Position numbers and translations under genes: made by a program
Source of the DNA: VAZQ01 sp035293945
Lineage (GTDB): Bacteria > Pseudomonadota > Alphaproteobacteria > Rhizobiales > Xanthobacteraceae
Assembly: GCA_035293945.1 (NCBI GenBank)
Contig: DATGLV010000045.1
Span: forward strand, 62,001-126,000
Reading direction: 5' to 3'
Length of the DNA: 64,000 bases
The notes under the pieces: model-generated
The model's input: only the letters and a program-made list of their open reading frames with translations
Told to the model about the DNA's origin: nothing
Database searches by the model: none
Part shown: in pieces, positions 16,869-25,615 of the stretch
How the letters are laid out: each line of letters opens with the position of its first letter
How positions within the stretch are numbered: the first letter of the stretch is position 1

Positions 16869-16925
16869 TCGATCAATGAGAGTGTGTCTATTTGGCTGCG
16901 CTGGTGATATTTGAAATTTGTTTGA

Positions 16926-16954
16926 TTGACAGTAATACAAGTGTTTGCTAAAAA
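16926..16954 (+). promoter_or_regulatory. Candidate promoter of the porin gene
   Basis: In an AT-rich stretch, TTGACA (16926-16931) is followed after 17 bases by TAAAAA (16949-16954). Overlapping it is an imperfect inverted repeat, AAGTGTTT and AAACATTT, that could bind a regulator. The porin start lies about 150 bases downstream. Confidence 0.5.
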
Positions 16955-17105
16955 CATTTGCTCCTTTAGTCGAGCCATTTTTCAAAAAATCTGAACTGTA
17001 AGCGGGCGGGGCGCGCGGTCAGCATTGTTTGGGCTGCAGCGCAGCTCGCAGCGCGTCCGGTTGCGCTGTGGATCGAAGCGCAGGCTAACGAGGAGCGTAC
17101 GAAAC

Positions 17106-19184
17106 GTGCGTGAATATCTCCGCATCATCATGGCGTTGGTCGCCCTTGACGTCGCCAGTTCAGCGATGGTCGCGCACCGGGCGGCGGCCGCCGACCTCAG
17201 GCTGAAAGCGCCTCCGCACAGCGCTCCGTCGGCCTACGATTGGACCGGCTTCTATGCGGGCGGTCATGTAGGCCTCGCGTGGGGCAACTCGGATTGGAAC
17301 AGCCCGCCCAACTCAGGGGCACTCGATCTGTGGCAAGGGCTCGACGCCTTCAAGGAGTCGGGAAGCTTCTTTGAGGGGATCCAGGTCGGCTACGATCACA
17401 TGTTCCCGAACCGGGTGGTGCTCGGGGCCATGGCCGACTGGAGCTTTCCATCCTTTCAGGACGTCACCACCGGGCTCTCCATCGGGGGCATCTCGACGCT
17501 TACCTCGCCGATCAACGGCCCGGAGACCTATGCCGAGACGATGCTGCATTTCGGCACCGTGCGGGCGCGGCTCGGCTATTCGCCTGACAATTGGCTGTTC
17601 TATACGACCGGCGGGTTCGCGTTCGCATACGACCAACTCACGCTCACGCAGGTCACAAGCGGCACGGCGGACATGCCGTTCCTGTGGCGGCTGGGCTGGG
17701 CGGCGGGCGCCGGTGTCGAGGTTCCGGTTATCCCGCATTGGACCGGGGGCATCGAATACCTGTTCGCCGACTTCGGCAATCGAAGCGTGACCTTCCCGAC
17801 GCTCGGACAGACAGCCACGTCGAACTTTGCAGTGCAGGAAGTGCGTGCGTTCCTGAACTACCGGTTCGACGAGCAGGAAGCGCCTGCGAATTCGAGGAAG
17901 ATGCTGGTCAAGGCGCCGAAAGCGCCTGATGAAGACGAATTCAACCTTCACGCTCAGTTCACGTTCACCGAACAAGCCTATCCGCCGATGCGTGCGCCCG
18001 ATCAGGGTGCCAACAGTCTACCACCTTCCGAGGGCCGCGAAACCGCCGATGCCACGCTCTATGCCGGAATGCGGCTGTGGCAAGGGGCAGAGCTGTGGAT
18101 CAACCCGGAGATCGACCAGGGCTTCGGCCTCTCCAACACGCATGGGGTGGCCGGTTTTCCGAGCGCCGAGGCTTACAAGATTGGCTTCACTTATCCTTAC
18201 GCGCGTGTGGACCGCTTTTTCGTCCGCGACACCATCGACCTCGGCGGCGAGACCGAGAAGGTGGACGCCGACCAGAATGTCTTTGCCGGCTCTCAGACCT
18301 CAGACCGCGTGGTGTTGACGGTGGGGCGATACACGGTCACCGACCTGTTCGACACCAATAAATATGCAAACAATTCCAAGAACGACTTCCTCAACTGGTC
18401 GGTCATCAATGCCGGCTCATTCGATTATGTGAGCGACGGGTGGGGCTTTACCTACGGGGCCGCCGCCGAGTGGTATCAGGACCGCTGGACGCTGCGCGCC
18501 GGGGTATTCGATGCCACGGTGACCCCTGCGGGCGGTAACAGCCCGCTAGGCGGCTATAACGACAACAGCTTCGATCAGTTTCAGCTGGTGGGCGAGATCG
18601 AGGAGCGCCACGAGCTGTGGGGACAGCCTGGCAAGCTCAAGATCACCGGCTTTCTCACCCGCGGCCGAATGGGGAGCTATGCCGATGCCGTCGCGCTCGC
18701 AGCCATAACCGGGCAGCCGACCGATATCAATGCGGTTCGCCAATATACCAGCCGACCGGGTGTCAGCCTCAACCTGGAACAGCAGGTAAGCGAAACGCTC
18801 GGCGTCTTTGCTCGCGCCGGATGGGCCGACCCGAACCACGAGCCCTGGAATGTCACCGACATCGACAGCACCGTAGAAGCGGGCGTCTCGCTCACCGGCA
18901 AGGATTGGGGCAGGCCCGACGACACAATCGGCGTCGCCGGGGTCGTCAACGACATTTCGAGCGAGCACCAGGCATTCTTCAATGCTGGAGGCCTCGGTAT
19001 CCTCATCGGCGACGGCAAGCTGCCGAATGCCGGTCTCGAGCAGATACTCGAAGCGTACTACAGCTACGCGCTTTCCTCATCGACGCACCTAACCTTCGAT
19101 TATCAGTTCATCGCCAACCCTGGCTACAACACCGACAACGGGCCGGTGAATGTCTTTACCGGGCGCTTTCACTGGCAGTTCTAA
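17106..19184 (+). CDS. Outer-membrane protein: Omp25-like barrel fused to an OprB-type carbohydrate porin
   Basis: A 692-residue protein. The GTG at 17106 (GAGGAG upstream) gives a signal peptide ending near AAAADLRLK. Residues about 40-260 match the small alphaproteobacterial outer-membrane barrel family (YDWTGFYAGGHVGLAWG, VRARLGYSPDNWLFYTTGG, GGIEYLFADFG, VRAFLNYRF). After a linker, the remaining about 430 residues match OprB carbohydrate-selective porins (GMRLWQGAELWINPEIDQG, FVRDTIDLGGE, YAEWYQDRWTLRAG-like, and the terminal FTGRFHWQF with C-terminal Phe). It would sit in the outer membrane; OprB domains admit sugars. The fusion of two barrels in one chain is the notable point. Confidence 0.8.
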   Translation: MREYLRIIMALVALDVASSAMVAHRAAAADLRLKAPPHSAPSAYDWTGFYAGGHVGLAWGNSDWNSPPNSGALDLWQGLDAFKESGSFFEGIQVGYDHMFPNRVVLGAMADWSFPSFQDVTTGLSIGGISTLTSPINGPETYAETMLHFGTVRARLGYSPDNWLFYTTGGFAFAYDQLTLTQVTSGTADMPFLWRLGWAAGAGVEVPVIPHWTGGIEYLFADFGNRSVTFPTLGQTATSNFAVQEVRAFLNYRFDEQEAPANSRKMLVKAPKAPDEDEFNLHAQFTFTEQAYPPMRAPDQGANSLPPSEGRETADATLYAGMRLWQGAELWINPEIDQGFGLSNTHGVAGFPSAEAYKIGFTYPYARVDRFFVRDTIDLGGETEKVDADQNVFAGSQTSDRVVLTVGRYTVTDLFDTNKYANNSKNDFLNWSVINAGSFDYVSDGWGFTYGAAAEWYQDRWTLRAGVFDATVTPAGGNSPLGGYNDNSFDQFQLVGEIEERHELWGQPGKLKITGFLTRGRMGSYADAVALAAITGQPTDINAVRQYTSRPGVSLNLEQQVSETLGVFARAGWADPNHEPWNVTDIDSTVEAGVSLTGKDWGRPDDTIGVAGVVNDISSEHQAFFNAGGLGILIGDGKLPNAGLEQILEAYYSYALSSSTHLTFDYQFIANPGYNTDNGPVNVFTGRFHWQF

Positions 19185-19232
19185 GCGGGACATCAGCGTC
19201 AATGGAAACATCGAGGCTGGATGAGGATCGCT

Positions 19233-19508
19233 ATGCTGAGAATTGGTACTGCTCTTGTGGCCTCGACCATAGCCTGCCTTGCCTCAGCTTGCTTGCCTTT
19301 GTCGAGACCGACGCCCTTGGAGCACATGAACGCAGTGGATTGTAGTGCGGTCGGCTCCCTAAGTTTTGATGACAGGATCAAGCTGGCATCCGGCATCTGG
19401 GGAAGGAACATTGTCCATCCCGAAGGCCCAAGTTTCTTTCGGTTCGAGCACGAGAGTGAGCGTCAAAAGAACGCCGTTGTGAAATGTCTCAACAGTTCGA
19501 CAAAATAG
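19233..19508 (+). CDS. Small putative lipoprotein
   Basis: A 91-residue ORF from the ATG at 19233 (GAGGA upstream). The N-terminus MLRIGTALVASTIACLASAC looks like a lipoprotein signal with Cys20 as the possible lipidated residue, although the lipobox (LASAC) is not ideal. The mature part is polar and contains two further Cys. No family is recognised. Confidence 0.4.
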   Translation: MLRIGTALVASTIACLASACLPLSRPTPLEHMNAVDCSAVGSLSFDDRIKLASGIWGRNIVHPEGPSFFRFEHESERQKNAVVKCLNSSTK

Positions 19509-19624
19509 TGCCTCACCATGACCGCGGGAATGGCCCGGAGGTCGAACGCTGTGGCGCCAAGTTCGATACGCAGAGCGGAATGGGCGGATCCGAAATCTGG
19601 GTTCCGCTGAAAGCGTGACCTTCG

Positions 19625-20134
19625 TCAGCTCTGCCCAGCCTTGGGCACGATGCTGACGCTCTCGGCCACGCGGAACAGGCCGCGGCTCAGCTCCGGCACC
19701 TGATCGGGGCGCAGGTTCCGGTACTGCTTCTGCCGGATCAGCAACAGCGAGTCGATATGGCAGATGATCGATTCCATATTTATCTCGGCGCCGGCCTTGA
19801 TGCCGTCGAGGATGGTGCAGAGCGTGCCGGCGATGAAGGTCAGGAGCTCGAACCCGACGGTGGTGCCGACGTCACGCAACTGATGGGCGTGAAATTCCGC
19901 GGCCTCGAGCCATTCCTCGACGCCCTCGCCGGATTTGGCGCGCTCGATCCAACCGACGAGCTCGGTGAGCTCGCCCTCGAACCAATCCTCGAAGCCGAGC
20001 TTGGCTTCCTCCACCTGGTTTTGGGCGTTCTCGACTGCCTGGGTGCGCGGCACGCCGCCGGGTCGTCGCGCCAGCTTCTGGAAGCGCGTCTTGGCATCGA
20101 ATACGCGCGCCTCGGGTTGAATCTTTTCGGCCAT
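19625..20134 (-). CDS. Conserved hypothetical protein paired with a response regulator
   Basis: A 169-residue soluble protein, largely helical (KLGFEDWFEGELTELVGWIE, EEWLEAAEFHAHQLRDVGTT). No signal or membrane segment is present. Its start overlaps the stop of the response-regulator gene by one base (TGATG), so it is translated with it. A C-terminal positively charged segment (LIRQKQYRNLRPDQVPEL) follows a helical hairpin. It could be a partner or phosphotransfer-like accessory, but no conserved His-box is evident. Confidence 0.6.
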   Translation of the reverse strand: MAEKIQPEARVFDAKTRFQKLARRPGGVPRTQAVENAQNQVEEAKLGFEDWFEGELTELVGWIERAKSGEGVEEWLEAAEFHAHQLRDVGTTVGFELLTFIAGTLCTILDGIKAGAEINMESIICHIDSLLLIRQKQYRNLRPDQVPELSRGLFRVAESVSIVPKAGQS

Positions 20135-20721
20135 CAGGTTTGTCCGCTTCGCGTGGCGTTGAACAGGCTGTCAATGTCATCTTGAGCGAGCGCCGGACCG
20201 GTCTCCTTGGCGACCTCGATCACGCCGTCGCCTTTGCGGCGGCCGACACCGTTCGGATAGCCCTCGATCTTGAAGCGGCGGTCGGGCCCGAAATAAGTCT
20301 CGGTATCGATGAACTGGCGCGGATTGAAGGCGACCCAGGCCAGCCGATCGTAGAGCGCGGCCGGCGACAGAGGTTTCGCCACCACCATGTTGGCGCCCGC
20401 ATCGCGCCCGGCCTTCACGGTTGCCTCGCGCGTGTCGCTGGTCATGAGCAGGATCGGCATGGTGCGGTTTTCGTTATTGGGGTTGCGGCGGATGGTGCGC
20501 GTCAGCGCAAAGCCGCCGTGCGGCGGCAGCGCCCCGTCACAGAGCAGCACGTCGATCTTGTGCCCGTTGAGCGTTTCCAGCACGCCCGGCGAATCGCGCA
20601 CCTCGAGCACCTTGTTGGCGCCGAAGCCGCGCAGCATGCCATGCACCAGCATGCACAAATAGGGGCTCGGATCGGCGACCAGGATCAGCAAGTCGCGGAG
20701 ATTGATGGTGCGCTCTGCCAT
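20134..20721 (-). CDS. CheY-like response regulator with a short C-terminal extension
   Basis: A 195-residue protein. Residues 10-135 are a receiver domain: LLILVADPSPYLC (acidic pocket reduced to Asp-Pro), VLLCDGALPPHGGFALTR with the phospho-acceptor Asp, MPILLMTSDTRE with the conserved Thr/Ser, and ANMVVAKPLSP with the Lys. The tail contains FNPRQFIDTETYFGPDRRF and no DNA-binding domain. It acts by protein contact. The tail and the coupled downstream gene suggest a defined two-protein module; no histidine kinase is nearby. Confidence 0.8.
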   Translation of the reverse strand: MAERTINLRDLLILVADPSPYLCMLVHGMLRGFGANKVLEVRDSPGVLETLNGHKIDVLLCDGALPPHGGFALTRTIRRNPNNENRTMPILLMTSDTREATVKAGRDAGANMVVAKPLSPAALYDRLAWVAFNPRQFIDTETYFGPDRRFKIEGYPNGVGRRKGDGVIEVAKETGPALAQDDIDSLFNATRSGQT

Positions 20722-20931
20722 GCCGATACCTTAGCGGGCGCGCGCCCGCGCGAGCTGCGCTCCCGCAACTGCGGTCCGGCGCGCCCGTCCCTGGATTGGA
20801 TGCAAGTAAGCACATCCAATCGTTAACAAATCGTGGTTAATTTTCGGTGTGTGGCGTGGCAGATAGGTTTACTGAGAACCGGAAATCATCCCGCTGAGAT
20901 AGCATCTGCCATTGCTTCGGGACTCTCTGGT

Positions 20932-21142
20932 TCACCGTTTCAGGCCCGCGGCCAACCGAAGGTCCTTGATGATCATGAATAGGTGCCGAGAGTCCGTTGG
21001 CGACGGCTGGAACCCGAAGTGCCGATAGAATGCAACAGCGCGATCGTCCTTGGCATGAACCGCAAGCGCACGTGCTCCGATCATATCGGCTATTTGCATA
21101 GTGTTTGCGGGTCAGCTTTTCGATGCGAAGCGAAGCCGTCAC
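20932..21142 (-). pseudogene. Remnant of a GNAT-type (TacT-like) toxin gene
   Basis: The gene begins GTG ACG GCT at 21142, overlapping the antitoxin stop by 4 bases (GTGA), and encodes the typical start VTASLRIEKLTRKH. After about 14 codons the frame is lost. From 21099 to 20932 another frame encodes a perfect GNAT C-terminus of 55 residues (GARALAVHAKDDRAVAFYRH, FGFQPSPTDSRHLFMIIKDL) and its stop. The middle of the domain, roughly 90-100 residues including the acetyl-CoA loop, is missing. The toxin is therefore dead by internal deletion. Confidence 0.75.
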
Positions 21143-21399
21143 GGTTCGGTTTTGGGATCGAAGACGGACGGCTCGTGAAATAGGCGCTCCAGCCGCTGGT
21201 GACGGCGCGGCGGGGCATCAAGAGCGGCCATGAAGGCGTCCCAAGCCTTGCGGTCCAAGGTAAAAATCCGGCGATCGGCGAGTAGCTCTTCCGCTTCATT
21301 CAGAGCGGCGTCGAGCACGAATTCGCTGACGGATTTCCGTTGAGCCGCGGCCGCCTCTTGCAGCGTTTGCTTCGCGGCCCGGGTCAGCCGCAGATCCAA
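21139..21399 (-). CDS. DUF1778 (TacA-like) antitoxin
   Basis: An antitoxin of about 86 residues. The N-terminal ribbon-helix-helix reads (RTEK)LDLRLTRAAKQTLQEAA, followed by KSVSEFVLDAALNEAEELLA and the toxin-binding tail FTLDRKAWDAFMAALDAPPR. The start is uncertain: a TTG at 21399 is the only plausible codon and homology continues a few residues upstream (RTNRTEK), so the native start may have been lost. It would bind its own promoter and neutralise a GNAT toxin that is now deleted. Confidence 0.75.
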   Translation of the reverse strand: MDLRLTRAAKQTLQEAAAAQRKSVSEFVLDAALNEAEELLADRRIFTLDRKAWDAFMAALDAPPRRHQRLERLFHEPSVFDPKTEP

Positions 21400-21563
21400 C
21401 TTCTCCGTTCGATTCGTTCGAGCACGGTGCGCCCTTTCTTTTCTCTTAAGTGCAAGTATTCCGCCTGCCAGACGATGTCATGACAAAAATTTGGCTTGGC
21501 GTATCAAGCTGGCAATGCTCTCTCCCCCTTGGCAGGCATGGGTGCTGAGCGCCGGTCGCTCTC

Positions 21564-22187
21564 TCAATCCTCCGGCGCCGGGCCGCACCAGCCCGGCAGG
21601 TAGCCGGCGTCGCGGCTCTTGGCCAGCTGCAGCGCCTTTTCCACCGCGCCGCCGAAATTGTCCTCGACCGTCTTGCGCTTGATCCGCCGCCGCAGAAAAT
21701 CCGCCCACAGGAACTCGCTGAACGGTGTCGTGTCCTTGGCGTAGCCGCCGGAACGGCGCAATTCGCCGGCAAGCGAACGGAACGGATCGTCGACGAGATC
21801 GCTCACCGATTTGGGGATGTCGCGGTGGCTACGCCGCTCGCCCTTGTCGTCGAAGGCATGCATCCAGTTGCGGTTCTCCATCACGAACCAGAAGGCGTCG
21901 CTCTCGAGCTTGCTCAAGTTAGACACCACCGTGATGAGCACGCTTTTGACGCCTTCATCGTGCAGCGCGCGGGCAAGGTGATGATGATCGATGACGAAAT
22001 GACGATCCTTGGGCCCCAGGACGACCGGGATCATGTGCTTGCCGAGAAACTCCGCTCCCTTCTTGGCGCCGGCCTCGCGCCACTGCGCGCGCTTGGCCGC
22101 GACCTCGCGCATCCCGACGGTTATCTGGGTCGGACGCAGCTCCTTGATCGGGACAGGCTTGACGATGGGCTCGCGGACGGTCGTCAC
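21564..22187 (-). CDS. ParB-like nuclease-fold protein (ParBc_2 type)
   Basis: A 207-residue cytoplasmic protein with a GTG start at 22187 and a GAGGAG site. Motifs are VPIKELRPTQITVGMREVA, MIPVVLGPKDRHFVIDHHHL and ARALHDEGV, which fit the ParB/sulfiredoxin-like family PF08857. The central DHHH is conserved in that family. No helix-turn-helix or partition partner is present, so a role in chromosome partition is unlikely. The function is unknown; nucleotidase or nuclease activity has been proposed for such folds. Confidence 0.7.
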   Translation of the reverse strand: MTTVREPIVKPVPIKELRPTQITVGMREVAAKRAQWREAGAKKGAEFLGKHMIPVVLGPKDRHFVIDHHHLARALHDEGVKSVLITVVSNLSKLESDAFWFVMENRNWMHAFDDKGERRSHRDIPKSVSDLVDDPFRSLAGELRRSGGYAKDTTPFSEFLWADFLRRRIKRKTVEDNFGGAVEKALQLAKSRDAGYLPGWCGPAPED

Positions 22188-22293
22188 GGCAGGCTCCTCA
22201 CCTTATCAATCTGGTCGGCCGAAGCGGAAAGCCCGGCCAGCATAGCGAAAAGGCGCAAGGCTGGTCCATGTGGGTTGCGGGCCGCAAGCGCGA

Positions 22294-23091
22294 TCAGGCA
22301 CGATCGACTGCGACCATCAGGATTGCGATCTCGGCCAGCTGTTCGAGCGCGCCTGCGGTATCGCCGCTCTGTCCGCCGAATTGGCTGAGGCAGAGCGCCC
22401 GCATGAACGCGAAAGTGATCAACAACAGGATGAGTGCGGCCAAGGATCGCGCGAGGCCGAGGCATAGGAACAGTGCGGCGAGGCCGATGAGGAGGGCCGC
22501 CAACACGCTCTCTGCCGGCGGCCGCCCCGTGTCGGCGGAAAGGCCGTCCATTCTCGCCGGCGGCACCGCAAGCAAAAGCGCCGGCAGCAGTGCCCGCGCG
22601 CCCGCATGTGCGGCGATGAGCGCAAGTGCGGCTTGCGCGGGCGTCGCAAAGCTTGCGATCGCCCCGACACGCAGAAGCAGCGACAATATCAGCGCACAGG
22701 CTCCGAAGGCGCCGATGCGGCTGTCACGCATGATTTCGAGCTTGCGCTCGCGCGTCACTCCACCGAGGGCGTCGCACACATCCGCGAGCCCGTCCTCGTG
22801 CAGGCAGCCGGTGATGCCGAGCGATGCCGCGACCGCCAGTGTGGCGACCACCAGCGGCGGCAACGCCAGGCGAAACGCGATCGCGAAGATGAGCGCACTC
22901 AACAGACCGATCAACGCGCCGACAATCGGCAGCGTCCAGCTCGCGCGCGCGATGTCCCTGCCGGTGATCGCCTGCCGAAGCGGCAGCGGCAGCCGGGTCG
23001 CGAACAAGAGCCCGATCCTCAGATCGGCGGCCAGCCGACGCAGCCAAGCCTTGCCAGTGCGCATCCGGCCGGTACCGGTTTCGTCGCTCAT
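22294..23091 (-). CDS. cobS: Adenosylcobinamide-GDP ribazoletransferase (cobalamin synthase)
   Basis: A 265-residue inner-membrane enzyme that joins adenosylcobinamide-GDP to alpha-ribazole, the last joining step of cobalamin synthesis (CobV in Pseudomonas denitrificans naming). Seen: RIGLLFATRLPLP, the catalytic loop GCLHEDGLADVCDALGGV, then RDSRIGAFGA and several hydrophobic segments. It is divergent from cobT, the gene supplying ribazole phosphate, with 132 bases between the starts. Confidence 0.9.
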   Translation of the reverse strand: MSDETGTGRMRTGKAWLRRLAADLRIGLLFATRLPLPLRQAITGRDIARASWTLPIVGALIGLLSALIFAIAFRLALPPLVVATLAVAASLGITGCLHEDGLADVCDALGGVTRERKLEIMRDSRIGAFGACALILSLLLRVGAIASFATPAQAALALIAAHAGARALLPALLLAVPPARMDGLSADTGRPPAESVLAALLIGLAALFLCLGLARSLAALILLLITFAFMRALCLSQFGGQSGDTAGALEQLAEIAILMVAVDRA

Positions 23092-23223
23092 CGCTACTAT
23101 TACACCGCCGATTTAGCCATTCGAACCCGCTTTTCTTCAATGAAAACAACAGCCGTGGTTTTGACAAGCCGGCTTGCCGTGGATTTGCTAGGCAGTGATA
23201 CCTTCACCAAAGAGAGCTGATCG

Positions 23224-24243
23224 ATGGCCGGCTTTGCTTCGCTCGCCGAGTTGCAAGATGCGTGTCACCAATTGCCCAAAGCGCATCCGGGGGCGGCCGA
23301 GAAGGTTGCGAGGCGCGAGGCGATGCTGACCAAGCCGCCCGGCAGCCTCGGGCGGCTGGAGGAGCTCACCAACTGGCTCGCGCTTTGGCAAGGCCGGAAT
23401 CCGCCGCGCCTCGAGCGCGTCGAGATCTTGGTGTTCGCCGGCAATCACGGGGTGACCGCGCGGGGCGTCTCCGCCTATCCGCCCGAGGTCACAGCCCAGA
23501 TGGTGGCGAACTTCCAGAGCGGCGGCGCCGCCATCAATCAACTCGCCAAGGCCGCGGGCGCAGAGCTGCGTGTTGTTGCGCTTTCGCTGGAGGAGCCCAC
23601 CGCCGATTTCACGCAAGCGCCGGCGATGGATGAGGCGACTTTTCTGGCGGCGGTTGCCGCCGGCGCTGAGGCGGTTTCGCCGGAGGCTGATCTCATCTGC
23701 CTCGGCGAGATGGGGATCGGCAACACAACAGCCGCAGCAGCGATCGCGGCGGCGCTGTTCGGCGGGGGCGGCGCACGTTGGGCCGGACGCGGCACCGGCG
23801 TCGATCATGCCGGGCTAGCCCGCAAGCAGCATGCGATCGACGCTGCACTCAGCCGCCACGCGGCGCTGCTCGACGATCCCCTGCAGGTCGCGGCTGCACT
23901 TGGTGGGCGCGAGCTCGCCGCTATCCTGGGCGCGGCACTTGCCGCGCGCCGGCATTCCATCCCTGTCCTGCTCGACGGGTTCGTGGCGACCGCGGCGATC
24001 GCGCCTCTCGCGCGTCTCAATGCCGATGCCATCCGGCATGCGCATGCCGCGCACGTTTCAGCCGAAGCCGGGCATCGTCGTCTGCTGGAAGCACTTGGCC
24101 TATCGCCGCTGCTCGATCTGAAGATGCGCCTTGGCGAAGCCTCCGGGGCTGCGGTCGCGGTGCTGCTCGTGCGCGCAGCGCTCGCCTGTCATATCGGGAT
24201 GGCGACATTCGCGGAAGCGCAGGTTTCCGACAAGAGCGGTTAA
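23224..24243 (+). CDS. cobT: Nicotinate-nucleotide--dimethylbenzimidazole phosphoribosyltransferase
   Basis: A 339-residue enzyme that makes alpha-ribazole 5'-phosphate from dimethylbenzimidazole and nicotinate mononucleotide. Motifs: KPPGSLGRLEELTNWLA, VFAGNHGVTARGVSAYP, GEMGIGNTTAAAAIAAALFG, PVLLDGFVATAAI and HVSAEAGHRRLLEALG. Its stop codon (TAA 24241-24243) shares the palindrome TTAA with the stop of cobB on the other strand. Confidence 0.95.
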   Translation: MAGFASLAELQDACHQLPKAHPGAAEKVARREAMLTKPPGSLGRLEELTNWLALWQGRNPPRLERVEILVFAGNHGVTARGVSAYPPEVTAQMVANFQSGGAAINQLAKAAGAELRVVALSLEEPTADFTQAPAMDEATFLAAVAAGAEAVSPEADLICLGEMGIGNTTAAAAIAAALFGGGGARWAGRGTGVDHAGLARKQHAIDAALSRHAALLDDPLQVAAALGGRELAAILGAALAARRHSIPVLLDGFVATAAIAPLARLNADAIRHAHAAHVSAEAGHRRLLEALGLSPLLDLKMRLGEASGAAVAVLLVRAALACHIGMATFAEAQVSDKSG

Positions 24244-25565
24244 CCTGTCGCAATCGCGTGAAAGAAGCTCCCGGTGACGCGCCCGCGCCGACCGCCGGCG
24301 GGACCGAGCGCGCGGCCCTGGCCGTCGCTGATCGCTGCAAGGGGCGCATCTTCGCCCGCCTCGATAAGTGTTGCATAGTGAAACTCGTGTCCGCGCACGA
24401 GGCTGTCCGCGCGCCCGATCGGGCTGTCGACCAATAATCGCGCCTGGCGATAACCGAGATGGAGCTTGCGCGCAGCAAAGCTGGTTGCGTGACTTAAGAG
24501 ACCAGCCATCGCGTGGCGCTGCCCTTGCGCATCGACAAGGCCCTGACCCAGCACCATGTAGCCGCCGCATTCGCCGTGCACCGGCCGCGTCTCGGCAAAT
24601 TGTCTCAGCCCTGCACGAAACCGTGTCGCGGCGCTGAGAGCCTCGGCATGGAGCTCCGGATATCCGCCCGGCAGCCAGCAGGCATCGCAATCATTCGTCG
24701 GCGCTGCATCAGCGAGCGGCGAGAAGCGCACGATCTCGGCTCCGGCCTGCCGCCAGCCGTCGATGAGATGCGGATAGATGAAGCTGAAAGCTTGGTCGGA
24801 CGCGAGCGCAATTCGTTGTCCGGGCGGCGGCAGCGCGGCGGTGCGGGAGCCCGCCGCCGGCAGCGCAAGCAGCGGTGCCGCGCAGCCAATCACCGCATCG
24901 AGATCAAGATGGCGTTGCGCCAGCTCCGCCAAGCTGTCGAGCCAAGCGGAGAGGTCGGCGTGCTCCTGTGCCTGCACCAATCCGAGATGCCGCTCGGGCA
25001 ACTCCATCGCGGCGGCACGCGGAAATGCCCCGAGGATAGGGATCGTAAGGTCGAGCGCTGCAATCGCGTCGCTCACCAGCGCACGATGCCGTTCGCTGCC
25101 GATGCGATTGAGGATCACGCCGGCGATGCGCACCGAACGATCATGGGACGCAAAGCCGCGCAGCGCGGCGGCGGCGGATTGCGATTGACCGACGACATCG
25201 AGCACGAGCACCACCGGCAGCCCATAGCGCGCTGCAAGATCGGCCGTGCTGCCGCGCCGGCCGGGTGATCCATCAAGCCCATCGAACAGGCCCAGCACGC
25301 CTTCGACCAGCAAGAGGTCGGCGCCGCGGGCAGCGTCTGCCACGATACGGTCGAGCAACGCCGGCGGCATCGCCCAGCTGTCGAGATTGCGGCTCGCTGT
25401 GCCGGTCACCGCAGCATGAAATCCCGGATCGATATAGTCAGGTCCGGTCTTGGCTGCTGCCACCTTGACGACGCGTCGCCGGAGCGCCGCAAGCAGGGCC
25501 AAGGCAATCACGGTCTTGCCGGCGCCGGAGCGCGTCGCTGCCACGATGAGACCGCGCGCGCTCAT
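24240..25565 (-). CDS. cobB: (Hydrogeno)cobyrinic acid a,c-diamide synthase
   Basis: A 441-residue ATP- and glutamine-dependent amidotransferase that amidates the a and c side chains. The N-terminal P-loop is IVAATRSGAGKTVIALALL with GPDYIDPGFHAAVTG. The C-terminal class I glutaminase has LPGGYPELHAEAL and the catalytic Cys in HGECGGYMVLGQGLVD. It is divergent from cbiD (50 bases between starts) and shares a TTAA stop with cobT. Confidence 0.93.
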   Translation of the reverse strand: MSARGLIVAATRSGAGKTVIALALLAALRRRVVKVAAAKTGPDYIDPGFHAAVTGTASRNLDSWAMPPALLDRIVADAARGADLLLVEGVLGLFDGLDGSPGRRGSTADLAARYGLPVVLVLDVVGQSQSAAAALRGFASHDRSVRIAGVILNRIGSERHRALVSDAIAALDLTIPILGAFPRAAAMELPERHLGLVQAQEHADLSAWLDSLAELAQRHLDLDAVIGCAAPLLALPAAGSRTAALPPPGQRIALASDQAFSFIYPHLIDGWRQAGAEIVRFSPLADAAPTNDCDACWLPGGYPELHAEALSAATRFRAGLRQFAETRPVHGECGGYMVLGQGLVDAQGQRHAMAGLLSHATSFAARKLHLGYRQARLLVDSPIGRADSLVRGHEFHYATLIEAGEDAPLAAISDGQGRALGPAGGRRGRVTGSFFHAIATG

Positions 25566-25579
25566 ACGGAAGTCTGCCG

Positions 25580-25608
25580 CTGGCAGCGCGCGCGGCCGCC
25601 ACTATAAG
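25580..25608 (+). promoter_or_regulatory. Promoter giving a probably leaderless cbiD mRNA
   Basis: TATAAG at 25603-25608 with CTGGCA at 25580-25585 (17-base spacing). The start ATG is at 25616 and no purine-rich ribosome site precedes it. Confidence 0.45.
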
Positions 25609-25615
25609 TACCCGT

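Noticed and set aside
23092..23223. Second cobalamin riboswitch between cobS and cobT
   Set aside because: No B12 box on either strand.
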